Assembly: GCA_017744805.1 (NCBI GenBank)
Contig: JAGIAP010000018.1
Span: 1-32,772 of the forward strand
From: Chitinophagaceae bacterium
GTDB taxonomy: Bacteria > Bacteroidota > Bacteroidia > Chitinophagales > Chitinophagaceae
DNA length: 32,772 bases
Reading direction: 5' to 3'
Within the stretch, counting starts at the first letter, position 1. Each line of letters opens with the position of its first letter. A model generated the notes under the pieces. The model did no database searches and was not told the origin of the DNA. It saw nothing but the letters and a program-made list of their open reading frames with translations. This document shows, piece after piece, positions 7,911 through 16,786 of this stretch. Made by a program: the position numbers and the translations under genes.

Positions 7911-9587
7911 ATGTATACACTTGGCATAAATGCAGCATTTCACGATTCAGCGGCAGCTCTTATCAAAAACGGAGAGCTGATGGCTGCCGCTGAAGAAGAA
8001 AGGTTCACTCATATCAAACATGGCAAAAGGCCCATCCCATTTGCAGCTTATGAGCTTCCCTTTCAGGCCATCAATTATTGTTTACAGGAAGCAGGCATCC
8101 ACCTCAGGGATGTAGACCGGATCGCTTACAGCTTCGATCCGGAGCTTTTCCATCTGCTCCCTGAAGAAGGGTATGGACAAGCAAAATTCTATGCAGACTG
8201 GGACCCGCTCTTCAATACCTATCTCAACAATGCGCCCGAACAATTGAGAGATGGGTATCCTCATCACCTGCAACAGCGCTTTGCCCATTGCGGCGATCTT
8301 CGCCCCAAATGGCATTTTGTGGAGCACCATGTGGCGCATGCAGCCAGCGCCTGGTATCCCTCTCCATTCGGTTCTGCTGCCATCATGACCATCGATGGCA
8401 GGGGCGAAAATGCTACAACCAGCTATTTCACCGGCAGAGGCAACGAGTTGCAGAAATTATCGGAAGTATGTATGCCCCATTCTCTGGGCATATTATATGA
8501 GATCATCACCAGTCATCTCGGCTTCCTCCATTCTTCAGATGAATACAAGGTGATGGCGCTCGCGTCATACGGACATCCTGCATACCTGGAGCAATTCCAC
8601 TCACTCATTCATATTGGTAACGACGGACAGTATACCATCGATGCATTCGATCCCTCCCGGTTGTTCGGTCCCGCGCGAATAAAAGGAGCTCCTTTTACAC
8701 AGCAGCATTTCGATATAGCTCATTCCCTGCAGAAAGTGCTGGAAGAAACTGTACTGTCCCTTGCCTGGTGGTTGCACTCCGAAACAGGGCAAACCAATTG
8801 CTGCCTGGCCGGAGGCGTAGCGCTGAACTGCGTATTGAATGGCATCCTGAGAGACAAGGGCCCCTTTGAAAATATCTGGGTGCAACCGGCCGCCGGAGAT
8901 GCAGGCACTGCGCCGGGCGCAGCCTGGTGGGTAGACAGGCAGGTGCTCAGCAACCCGGTACCCCCGATGGAGCATGTGTACCTGGGCCCGGGCTATAGTG
9001 ATGAGGAAGTGGAAAGTTTGTTGCAATGGATGAAACTACCTTACCGGAAACTGGAAAATGTTGCGAAGGAAACGGCGGCCATCCTGGCTTCCGGAAAGAT
9101 CATCGGTTGGTTCCAGGGCAGGATGGAATTCGGTCCCCGCGCATTGGGCAGCCGCTCCATCCTTGCATCACCCGTATCTGCCGATATGCAACAAAAACTG
9201 AACGAGATAAAAGACAGGGAAGATTTCCGTCCCGTAGCACCGGTTGTGTTGGAAGAGGAAGCCCATAACTGGTTCAGGAACGCTTCCTCCTCTCCTTTCA
9301 TGCTCTTTGTATACCCGGTACTGGAAGAGGCGGCCAGTAAGATCCCTGCAGTCAGACATGTGGATGGAACGGCCAGGATACAAACCATCAACCGGCAACA
9401 GCATCCAGTTTATTACGAGTTGTTACAAGAGTTCCATCAACTCTCTGGAGTGCCTGTGCTGATCAATACCTCTTTCAATACCCGAAGCGAGCCCATCGTT
9501 TGTACCCCCAAAGACGCCATATCCTGTTTTTATACTTCACCATTCGACGCCCTCGTGATCAATTCATTCCTGGTAGAAAAAAACTGA
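7911..9587 (+). CDS. carbamoyltransferase (NodU/CmcH family), 558 aa
   Basis: LGINAAFHDSAAALIKNGELMAAAEEERFTHIKH…VEHHVAHAASAW…DGRGENAT…CLAGGVALNCVLNG…GRMEFGPRALGSRSILA…DREDFRPVAPVV…NTSFN. Confidence 0.95.
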   Translation: MYTLGINAAFHDSAAALIKNGELMAAAEEERFTHIKHGKRPIPFAAYELPFQAINYCLQEAGIHLRDVDRIAYSFDPELFHLLPEEGYGQAKFYADWDPLFNTYLNNAPEQLRDGYPHHLQQRFAHCGDLRPKWHFVEHHVAHAASAWYPSPFGSAAIMTIDGRGENATTSYFTGRGNELQKLSEVCMPHSLGILYEIITSHLGFLHSSDEYKVMALASYGHPAYLEQFHSLIHIGNDGQYTIDAFDPSRLFGPARIKGAPFTQQHFDIAHSLQKVLEETVLSLAWWLHSETGQTNCCLAGGVALNCVLNGILRDKGPFENIWVQPAAGDAGTAPGAAWWVDRQVLSNPVPPMEHVYLGPGYSDEEVESLLQWMKLPYRKLENVAKETAAILASGKIIGWFQGRMEFGPRALGSRSILASPVSADMQQKLNEIKDREDFRPVAPVVLEEEAHNWFRNASSSPFMLFVYPVLEEAASKIPAVRHVDGTARIQTINRQQHPVYYELLQEFHQLSGVPVLINTSFNTRSEPIVCTPKDAISCFYTSPFDALVINSFLVEKN

Positions 9588-9591
9588 TAGT

Positions 9592-10572
9592 ATGAATATA
9601 GAAGTATCGGTTGTGATACCCACGCTCAACAGGCCAGCCCTGTTGCAAAAATGCCTGCTGGCGCTGTTTCAACAATCGGCTGCCCGGCACAGTTATGAGA
9701 TCATCGTGGTAACCGATGGGCCCGATGAGCAAAGCCTGAACCTGGTGAGACAACTGGCTTCCACCAAGGAACAATTTCCCATTCTGAAGATCCTGGCGCT
9801 TCACGCGCATCGGGGGCCCGCAGCAGCCAGGAACCTGGGCTGGCGGATGGCGCAGGCTCCCCTGGTAATATTTACGGATGATGATTGCATCCCTTCCCCG
9901 GACCTGGTAACCGGCTATCTGAAAAAATTCCGTCAGGAAGGAGCTGGCGCCATCGCATTCACAGGGAAAGTGAGGGTGCCCATTGCTGGTACGCCATCGG
10001 ACCATGAAAAGAATATCGCACAACTGGAGAATGCCAGTTTCATCACAGCCAACTGCGCCATCAGTATGGAAGCGCTTACCCTCACTAATGGTTTTGATGA
10101 GGACTTCACCATGGCCTGGAGAGAGGACAGCGCCATGGAATTCTGTCTCCTGAAGAGATCGATACCGATCAGCTTTACGGCAGAAGCCGCAGTACTGCAC
10201 CCGGTAAGGCCTTCCCGATGGGGCGTGAGCCTCCGCTCCGAAAAGAAGAATATGTTCAATGCCCTGTTACGAAAAAAATACAAGGATCTGTACGATCGGA
10301 GGATCCGGTCCAAACCACCCGTATTGTATTACGGGATCCTACTGGCGGTTATCGGAATGATCGTATCCGGTTTTCTTCCGTCATACATCGGTTACACCAG
10401 TTTGTTAGTATGGATAATGCTCACGGCGCTACTGATCCGGAAAAGGCTCCGGGGTACATCCAGGCAGGCAGCACATGTGCTGGAAATGATCTTCACCTCG
10501 ATGGTGATCCCCCCTCTTTCTATATTCTGGAATCTCTATGGTTGTATACGATTCAAAAATCTTTCGATATGA
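9592..10572 (+). CDS. glycosyltransferase family 2, 326 aa
   Basis: VSVVIPTLNRPALLQKCLLALFQQ…RGPAAARNLGWRMAQAPLVIFTDDDCIPSPDLV; C-terminal TM segments. Confidence 0.93.
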   Translation: MNIEVSVVIPTLNRPALLQKCLLALFQQSAARHSYEIIVVTDGPDEQSLNLVRQLASTKEQFPILKILALHAHRGPAAARNLGWRMAQAPLVIFTDDDCIPSPDLVTGYLKKFRQEGAGAIAFTGKVRVPIAGTPSDHEKNIAQLENASFITANCAISMEALTLTNGFDEDFTMAWREDSAMEFCLLKRSIPISFTAEAAVLHPVRPSRWGVSLRSEKKNMFNALLRKKYKDLYDRRIRSKPPVLYYGILLAVIGMIVSGFLPSYIGYTSLLVWIMLTALLIRKRLRGTSRQAAHVLEMIFTSMVIPPLSIFWNLYGCIRFKNLSI

Positions 10573-11558
10573 TCCCATTTGTTCGTGCCCGTCCGAAAAT
10601 AGCCATACTCCGCGCCCTGCAACTGGGCGATCTGCTTTGCTCCATTCCGGCGATCCGTGCATTGAGAGCAGCCTTGCCGGAAGCAGAGATCAGCCTGCTT
10701 GGATTACCCTGGTCGGTCGGTTTCGTGAAGCGCTTCCCTCATCTTTTCGACAGGCATATCCATTTTCCCGGTTATCCGGGGCTTCCGGAGCAGCCCTTCA
10801 TTCTGGAACAATGGGAAGCATTTGTAAAGGATATGCAAGCTGAGTCTTTCGACCTGATCATCCAGATGCAGGGGAACGGGTCCATTGTCAATGATTTCCT
10901 GCCAATGCTGGGATCAACACAGATAGCAGGCTTCAGGCCGCCATTCAACTGCACGCCTTCTCCCTGGTTCATGGACTATCCGGATCATATATACGAAGTA
11001 TTGCGGCATATGGCGCTTATGAATTTCCTGGGCTTTCCTGCCCGCGATCCCGAAATGGAATTCCCGGTGAGTTCCGCAGACCATGAAAAACTGAAAACCA
11101 TCCTTCCTGCATCGGAACGGCCCTATGTATGCGTGCATCCCGGAAGCAGGGCTGGATGGCGACAATGGCCTCCGGCACATTTTGCGATGCTGGCCGATAT
11201 TTGCGCCAAAGCAGGTTACAGCGTGGTGCTGACCGGAACGAGGGATGAGCAACCCATCACTGCTGAAGTGAGGAAATGGATGAAGCAGGAAGCGATCGAT
11301 CTGGCAGGAGCAACGGACCTTGGCCTGGTAGCGGCATTGATCAGTGATGCTGCTTTACTGATCTCCAACTGCACTGGCGTTTCACATATCGCGGCAGCTA
11401 CGCATACCCCCAGTTTGGTAATAAGTATGGATGGGGAACCCAACCGCTGGGGCCCATTGAACCGGGACCGGCATACGGTAATCGATTGGCTCACCCATCC
11501 AGCTTTGCGAACTGTATGCGAAACACTGATCAACAAAATTGAGTATACAACAGCATGA
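10569..11558 (+). CDS. glycosyltransferase family 9 (heptosyltransferase-like), second copy
   Basis: ATG at 10569 gives an ATGA overlap with the GT2 stop (ORF track starts too early at 10218). KIAILRALQLGDLLCSIPAIRALRAALPEAEI…VCVHPGSRAGWRQWPPAHFA…LISNCTGVSHIAAATHTPSLVI. Confidence 0.92.
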   Translation: MIPFVRARPKIAILRALQLGDLLCSIPAIRALRAALPEAEISLLGLPWSVGFVKRFPHLFDRHIHFPGYPGLPEQPFILEQWEAFVKDMQAESFDLIIQMQGNGSIVNDFLPMLGSTQIAGFRPPFNCTPSPWFMDYPDHIYEVLRHMALMNFLGFPARDPEMEFPVSSADHEKLKTILPASERPYVCVHPGSRAGWRQWPPAHFAMLADICAKAGYSVVLTGTRDEQPITAEVRKWMKQEAIDLAGATDLGLVAALISDAALLISNCTGVSHIAAATHTPSLVISMDGEPNRWGPLNRDRHTVIDWLTHPALRTVCETLINKIEYTTA

Positions 11559-11562
11559 TGAG

Positions 11563-12009
11563 CTATTGTTCATATTTCCTTCCGGAGCTTTTCATATGAT
11601 CCTTGTATGGTTTTTCAGTTTTCAATCTTCTGTTCCCATCGATCATATAAACACCTTCATCGCTTACACGTAGTCTGGTAGTATCGAGGCTCCAGGTACC
11701 GCCATTATTCATCATATAGCTGTTGACGATGTACTGGCCACGCCCATACACGGTATCCCCGGTGGTGGTGTTGAGATAGAAGTCAACGGGCTCGTTGGTA
11801 GCGGTATTGTAGGTGATCTTCTTATTTCGATCGTACCGGAGATTGATATCGCGGCCCGTGCTGATATCCCTGTACTGGTATTGCTGCTGGCCGGATGGCA
11901 TTTTGTTATGCCGCCTGGCAGTGGAATCCTGTGCCGATGCAGAAACGGTGATGCCTGTTCCACATACAAGCAGCAGAAAAGAACATACGATAAAACGAGA
12001 TTTTTTCAT
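11563..12009 (-). CDS. hypothetical secreted protein
   Basis: Signal peptide MKKSRFIVCSFLLLVCGTGITVSASAQ if started at 12009; no domain recognised. Confidence 0.65.
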   Translation of the reverse strand: MKKSRFIVCSFLLLVCGTGITVSASAQDSTARRHNKMPSGQQQYQYRDISTGRDINLRYDRNKKITYNTATNEPVDFYLNTTTGDTVYGRGQYIVNSYMMNNGGTWSLDTTRLRVSDEGVYMIDGNRRLKTEKPYKDHMKSSGRKYEQ

Positions 12010-12116
12010 GGCTATCATTTCTGATCCTGCGCACAATTCATATACCTCACTCATTGATTGAACGGCTTACGCTGACAGTGTAGAACATAAGCTACGGGCA
12101 GGTTTCAGGCATGGGC

Positions 12117-12150
12117 AAAAAAAATCCCTTACGCGGATCGCGTAAGGGAT
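12117..12150 (-). terminator. Rho-independent terminator for the cytochrome c gene
   Basis: Perfect 12-bp stem ATCCCTTACGCG-GAT-CGCGTAAGGGAT (12124-12150) followed on the minus strand by 8 T (12117-12124). Confidence 0.9.
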
Positions 12151-12169
12151 AGTATCGGGAGCCGGTAGC

Positions 12170-12754
12170 TTATTTCCCCAACTCCGTAGGAGGTATAGGG
12201 GCTGGGACTACGTTCTTCACACCAGTTGTTTTCAGGTAGGCAAAGATCGCGCTCAGGTCCACATCGGCCATATTGGTATAGTTCATCCAGGGCATAGGTG
12301 GCAGCAGGAGCCTGCTGTTCTCCAGCCCTTTGTATTTACCTTGCTTCATGGCGCGGAAGAACTGCTCTTCCGTCCAGGCGCCGATACCAGTAGAATCACC
12401 GGTGATATTGGCGGCGAAGGAAACACCCCAGGGGCCTGCTACGGCAGTATTGCTGTGGTTGAACAAAACCCATGACCTCAGCTCTGTGGTATCTACTTTT
12501 GAAACCGGAAGATCTGCCGGATGACCTGAAAGCTCACGGCCAGGTGCAGGCATCGGACCCTGTGGGCCCATGACTTTGGGAGAATGACAATCTCCGCAAC
12601 CGATCACGGAAACGAGATACTGACCACGCTTAACCAGGCTGTCATGGGTCATCGATACGTCGGTACCGGGTTCCTGCGCTTGCTGGTTGCCGCAGGAAAT
12701 GACCATGCCTACACAAAAGGAAAGGGCACTAAAAAATAAGATTCTCTTTTTCAT
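12170..12754 (-). CDS. c-type cytochrome lipoprotein
   Basis: Lipobox-like VISCGNQ; single haem motif CGDCH; distal PPMPWMNYTNMADVDLSAIFAYLKT typical of cytochrome c C-termini. Confidence 0.88.
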   Translation of the reverse strand: MKKRILFFSALSFCVGMVISCGNQQAQEPGTDVSMTHDSLVKRGQYLVSVIGCGDCHSPKVMGPQGPMPAPGRELSGHPADLPVSKVDTTELRSWVLFNHSNTAVAGPWGVSFAANITGDSTGIGAWTEEQFFRAMKQGKYKGLENSRLLLPPMPWMNYTNMADVDLSAIFAYLKTTGVKNVVPAPIPPTELGK

Positions 12755-12790
12755 TAGCTGAGACTTGTTGAATAAAAATATTGATGATGA

Positions 12791-13681
12791 TTAAAGCCTT
12801 GTTCTGAAAAACTGCTCGCGATCTATCCGCGCCGCTATCTCCGTTGCTTCCTCACTGATCTTGCCCAGCCTGGCCGCCAGGTCCATCAGGCTCATTTCAA
12901 ACTGAATCAACCCCATTTCGGTATTGGTGCCATTGAGCATCCCTTCCACAGACGAATTGATATTGCCTTTGTGCTTAGCCAGGAGGTCTTTGAAATCGTT
13001 CACCACCAGTTTGTATTTTGCCTTGAGATCGGTGAACCAGGCAGCTTTCTTTTCCAGTTCTGCAGCATTGCGTTTGCGCTTCAGCTCCACATCTTTCAAT
13101 ATCAGCTCACGCACCGCTTTGGGATCCTTATCCCTTCCCTCTCCCATCACTACCAGGGGAATTTCCGCATAGGCTTGCTTGTAAGCTGCTTCCAGCTCAT
13201 CAAAGCACCCCGGCTCCGTTGCCAGGCCTTTCACCTTCTCCCTGTATTCTTCCGTCAGTTGTTCCATGCGGGCGAATATTTCAGACATCGCCAGTTGTAT
13301 CTGCTGCGCATGTTGCACTGCGTTAGGATTGGCTGGTTGCTTCAATATCTTCTGTACCGCATCGGGGCTCATGGCCTGCTGCCGGGCTTGTACCTGTAAA
13401 CTATAGTCTTCAAATTTTTTCTGTGCCGCCAGGATCTTTTCCTGCAATGGTTCATAGTAACGTTGCAACCTGAGCGGATCGGGGCTCACCATATCTTCAC
13501 CATAGGCCCTTGTTACCGCCACCTGCGGCGTAGCAGGCACTGCCGGGGCCGCTTCCAGCAAGGCATGGATATCCGTTTTCCCGAGAGGGGATGTATTATT
13601 GGAGGTTTGTGCGATAGTGGATGTAGTAAATATGCAGAGCAGTGCACAGAGGATAGTGCCGGTCAGGTGGACAACTTTCAT
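12791..13681 (-). CDS. hypothetical secreted, helix-rich protein, 296 aa
   Basis: Signal peptide MKVVHLTGTILCALLCIFTTSTIAQ; charged heptad-like helical content; no family recognised. Confidence 0.65.
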   Translation of the reverse strand: MKVVHLTGTILCALLCIFTTSTIAQTSNNTSPLGKTDIHALLEAAPAVPATPQVAVTRAYGEDMVSPDPLRLQRYYEPLQEKILAAQKKFEDYSLQVQARQQAMSPDAVQKILKQPANPNAVQHAQQIQLAMSEIFARMEQLTEEYREKVKGLATEPGCFDELEAAYKQAYAEIPLVVMGEGRDKDPKAVRELILKDVELKRKRNAAELEKKAAWFTDLKAKYKLVVNDFKDLLAKHKGNINSSVEGMLNGTNTEMGLIQFEMSLMDLAARLGKISEEATEIAARIDREQFFRTRL

Positions 13682-13730
13682 GGCTAAGAAACTTAGGCCG
13701 CAAATGTACCCCTACCGAAATGCATTGGCT

Positions 13731-13758
13731 ATCACACAAAGATGTGATTTTGTGTGAT
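13731..13758. promoter_or_regulatory. operator-like inverted repeat upstream of the 296-aa protein
   Basis: Perfect 10-bp arms ATCACACAAA-GATGTGAT-TTTGTGTGAT; the 8-nt spacer contains a third TGTGAT half-site; 50 nt upstream of the start at 13681. Confidence 0.45.
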
Positions 13759-13776
13759 GGAAGGGGGAATTACCCC

Positions 13777-14799
13777 TTATTTGAAGGAGTCAGCATATGC
13801 ATTGAGCTCCGATGCACTCAAAGTATTACTCCCGTTCTGCACAATGATCATATACCGGAAAGTGATACGGTCGCCAGGCTTCATCGAAAAATTCGTCGAG
13901 CTCTTCCCGTTAGTGAATACATTTTCGCCCAGTGGGTTGGCAGCAAAGAGGCCATAGCCACGCGCATGCCACCAGGTGGGATAATTGATATTCTTCGGAT
14001 GATCCAGGATGGCTACAGTAACGGAATCCTTTCCCATTTTTCCATATAGCTTGCACCACCCTGCCCTGGTACCCCAGGCATCATTGCCGGTGGCGCCTGC
14101 GCTGGTGAGATAGTTCCCGTTGGCGATACTATCCACGGCCCCCTTCACTATTGTTACCACTCCATGTTCATCTTTATACTCCTTGTCTTTGAGCTCGGGG
14201 ATCTGCAGCGCATGCGCTACGCGAAAGCCCAGCATGCCATCTTTCACATCTTTGAAACTAATAGCTGTTTTTGCTTTCAGCTCAGTAGTACGGATGATGA
14301 TGCGCGTGCCCTTTGTTCCGCTGAATTTGAAAGTGGTGGTCTCTTCCAGCAATACATCATTCGCCTGGTTGGTCCAGTTGGCCCGATAGCTCAGCATATC
14401 CCCTTTGGTGGAAGGGTCGCCCTGCGTTTTGATCCATCCGTATTTGGGCTTTCTTGCGGGCGGGATGGCGTAGGAATTATTCCAGAAATCGAGCCCGTTA
14501 ACGCTTTCATAATTGAACCAGATCCCGATATGATGCGGATGGTCCGTAGGATCGCCGGGAGTAGGCACTAACGGGAAGCCGCGGGTCACCATGGTGCCGG
14601 CAGCAGTATTCACCGGATACAGTACCGGTTTTTCCAGCGTATCGGGATAGAGGAATGAAGTGAAGAGATGACCTCCGATATTCACCTCTATCTTCTTTTC
14701 ATTTTTCTTCTTTATGAATTCCACTTTTTCCTGGGCGGATACGGTGGCGATGCTCATGCTGAGCAATATGCCGCCGACCAGTTGGTAAAGGATGTTCAT
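13777..14799 (-). CDS. DUF6807 (PmoA-like) family secreted protein
   Basis: Start at MNILYQLVGGILLSMSIATVSAQ; DHPHHIGIWFNYESVNGLDFWNN and WWHARGYGLFAANPLGENVF are typical of DUF6807. Confidence 0.8.
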   Translation of the reverse strand: MNILYQLVGGILLSMSIATVSAQEKVEFIKKKNEKKIEVNIGGHLFTSFLYPDTLEKPVLYPVNTAAGTMVTRGFPLVPTPGDPTDHPHHIGIWFNYESVNGLDFWNNSYAIPPARKPKYGWIKTQGDPSTKGDMLSYRANWTNQANDVLLEETTTFKFSGTKGTRIIIRTTELKAKTAISFKDVKDGMLGFRVAHALQIPELKDKEYKDEHGVVTIVKGAVDSIANGNYLTSAGATGNDAWGTRAGWCKLYGKMGKDSVTVAILDHPKNINYPTWWHARGYGLFAANPLGENVFTNGKSSTNFSMKPGDRITFRYMIIVQNGSNTLSASELNAYADSFK

Positions 14800-14815
14800 A
14801 TGACTGTTTTGAAAC

Positions 14816-16171
14816 TTAGTATTTGAATACCTTTCCACCGGCCATCACTTCCTGTGTTTGGGTGTTGAATATGGCTTTCTCACCGGTACGGGCAGCCGCC
14901 GTGGTCATGATGGTGGCGATGGAATGGCTGTACCCTGCTTCTACCGGCGCATTGGGTTGCTGACGGCTGCGTACGCATTCCATCCAGTTTCGTACATGGT
15001 TGCTGGTTAGTATATCGCCGCCGGTATTGGCAGAAGCGGCAACGGCCACGGAAGCGCCGAGGCTTTGTTCCGTGAGCAGGTTGGCTTCCATCTGCATGGC
15101 CTCAGCATGGTTCTTTGTAAGCCCCCCTTTGGGTGATACTTTATTGGTATTGAGATTGAGCTCTCCGCCATTGGAGTAATAGATCTCCGTAGGGCGTTCA
15201 TCTCCGTTATGCATGCGGGAACCGAAGGTAACCTGGAAGCCCTGGCTCAGATCGTTGAGTGGACCATAATCGAAAGCGGCCATCAGTGTGTCCCAGTTCT
15301 TCCTCCCATCTTTCCACATATAGATGCCACCGTTGGCCACTACACTGCGGGGGTGAGGCAGGCCGGTGAACCAATGCACGGTGTCTATCTGGTGGCTCAT
15401 CCATTGACCGGGCAGGCCGGAAGAATAAGGCCAGAAGAGGCGATACTCCAGGTATTTGCGTGCATCGAACGGCTCATAAGGTCTGTTGAGGATATAGCGC
15501 TTCCAGTCGGTATCCGATTCTTTGATCTGACTGAGCAATGCGGGCCTTCTCCAGCGGCCGGGCTGGTTCACGTTCCAGGTGAGCTCCACCATGGTGATGG
15601 GGCCCAGTTTGCCGCTTCGGATGAAATCATTGGCTGCATGATAATTGGTGCCGCTCCGGCGTTGCGATCCGATCTGCACGATCCTTCCCGTTTCCTTCAC
15701 GGCTTTGAGGGCAGCGCGATTGTCTTCCATCGTTTCTGCGAATGGCTTTTCTACATAGGCATCACAACCGGCCCTTACGGCCTCGATGGTATGGAGGGCA
15801 TGCTGAAAATCGGCGGTGGAGATGAACACGGCATCTACCAGTTTCTTCCCATACATCTCTTCATTATTGCGGCAGGCGATCACATCGCGCATCATTTTCT
15901 CTTTCCATGCCGCAGCTCCTTCCTCTCTTCTTTTATTCCAGATATCCGATACGGCCACTACTTCAAAGTTGAGCTCTTTGCAATGGTTCATGAAGCAGGG
16001 CATATGGGATTGGCGATGGCGGTCTGAAAAGCCAACCACTCCTACGCGTATGCGCTCATTAGAGCCCAGGATGCGGCGGTAATGGAGGGCGCTGATGCCG
16101 GAATGGGCCGCCAGTACGCCGGCGCCGGCGAGTGCGGTATTTTTCAGAAAGGATCTGCGGGACTTTTTCAT
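14816..16171 (-). CDS. Tat-exported Gfo/Idh/MocA family oxidoreductase
   Basis: Twin-arginine signal MKKSRRSFLKNTALAGAGVLA; Rossmann IRVGVVGFSDRHRQ; VEKPFAETMEDNRA (EKP motif). Confidence 0.92.
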   Translation of the reverse strand: MKKSRRSFLKNTALAGAGVLAAHSGISALHYRRILGSNERIRVGVVGFSDRHRQSHMPCFMNHCKELNFEVVAVSDIWNKRREEGAAAWKEKMMRDVIACRNNEEMYGKKLVDAVFISTADFQHALHTIEAVRAGCDAYVEKPFAETMEDNRAALKAVKETGRIVQIGSQRRSGTNYHAANDFIRSGKLGPITMVELTWNVNQPGRWRRPALLSQIKESDTDWKRYILNRPYEPFDARKYLEYRLFWPYSSGLPGQWMSHQIDTVHWFTGLPHPRSVVANGGIYMWKDGRKNWDTLMAAFDYGPLNDLSQGFQVTFGSRMHNGDERPTEIYYSNGGELNLNTNKVSPKGGLTKNHAEAMQMEANLLTEQSLGASVAVAASANTGGDILTSNHVRNWMECVRSRQQPNAPVEAGYSHSIATIMTTAAARTGEKAIFNTQTQEVMAGGKVFKY

Positions 16172-16413
16172 AACAGGGACATTTGTGTGAATGTATTGTT
16201 GTGAGGCATTGTAATTGTCAATGATTTTGCCAATTCTTTCCGGCATATTGGCCTGCTCCGTGCCGGTACGGGTAAAAAATTACTAAAAAATCGCTAAGGG
16301 AGGAAGCTTAAATTCATTATCTTCGGCTCAGCATCATTACCAGGGTGTATTTCCGATCCATCCAACCAAGCTGGAAATACAAATCCTCACTGACATTAAA
16401 CTCCTCAAAAATG

Positions 16414-16786
16414 GCCGTGCACGGCATATGCTGTGATACCGCGGCAATGTTCTCTGTTCGCTACTGACCTTACGGGGGAAACAAATCCCTGTGGAGGCTA
16501 ATTGCATTTTGTTGCAAAAAATTTTGCAGCAAGCGCATAACGGGATCCCTATTTCTTCACCCCAAAATAAAGGAGGTAATTATGACCTGATACCCATATC
16601 CAGGAGGAGAATGGCGGAGGTGAATGATCATACAGATCACCACCTCCTGATACATGCCCCGCGAAGCATGGCTTCGCCTACTCGGAAAAGTATAGCATAG
16701 TATCGTTCTCCATTCCCCCGGAATGACATGCATTCCGGGGTGTAAATCATTTGATGCAGGTGGATGGTAAATGTATCTACCTGAAC
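16414..16786. repeat. cluster of six hairpin-forming inverted repeats in a long intergenic region
   Basis: GCCGTGCACGGC (16414-16425); TTGTTGCAAAA/TTTTGCAGCAA (16509-16532, one G.U); GGAGGTG..TGATC/GATCA..CACCTCC (16616-16648); GCGAAGC/GCTTCGC (16661-16677); CCCCGGAATG/CATTCCGGGG (16716-16740); CAGGTGGAT/ATCTACCTG (about 16757-16783, one wobble). Confidence 0.7.

Noticed and set aside
10218-10568. 5' extension of the GT9 ORF to 10218
   Set aside because: Overlaps the GT2 coding region by 350 bp; ATG at 10569 gives a normal ATGA overlap and the GT9 N-terminal motif starts right after.
13731-13758. CRP/FNR site
   Set aside because: CRP consensus is TGTGA-N6-TCACA; here the half-sites have the opposite order, so the match is not supported.
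15209-16027. 272-aa plus-strand ORF antisense to Gfo/Idh/MocA
   Set aside because: Fully inside a clearly conserved minus-strand CDS; no domain or start context.
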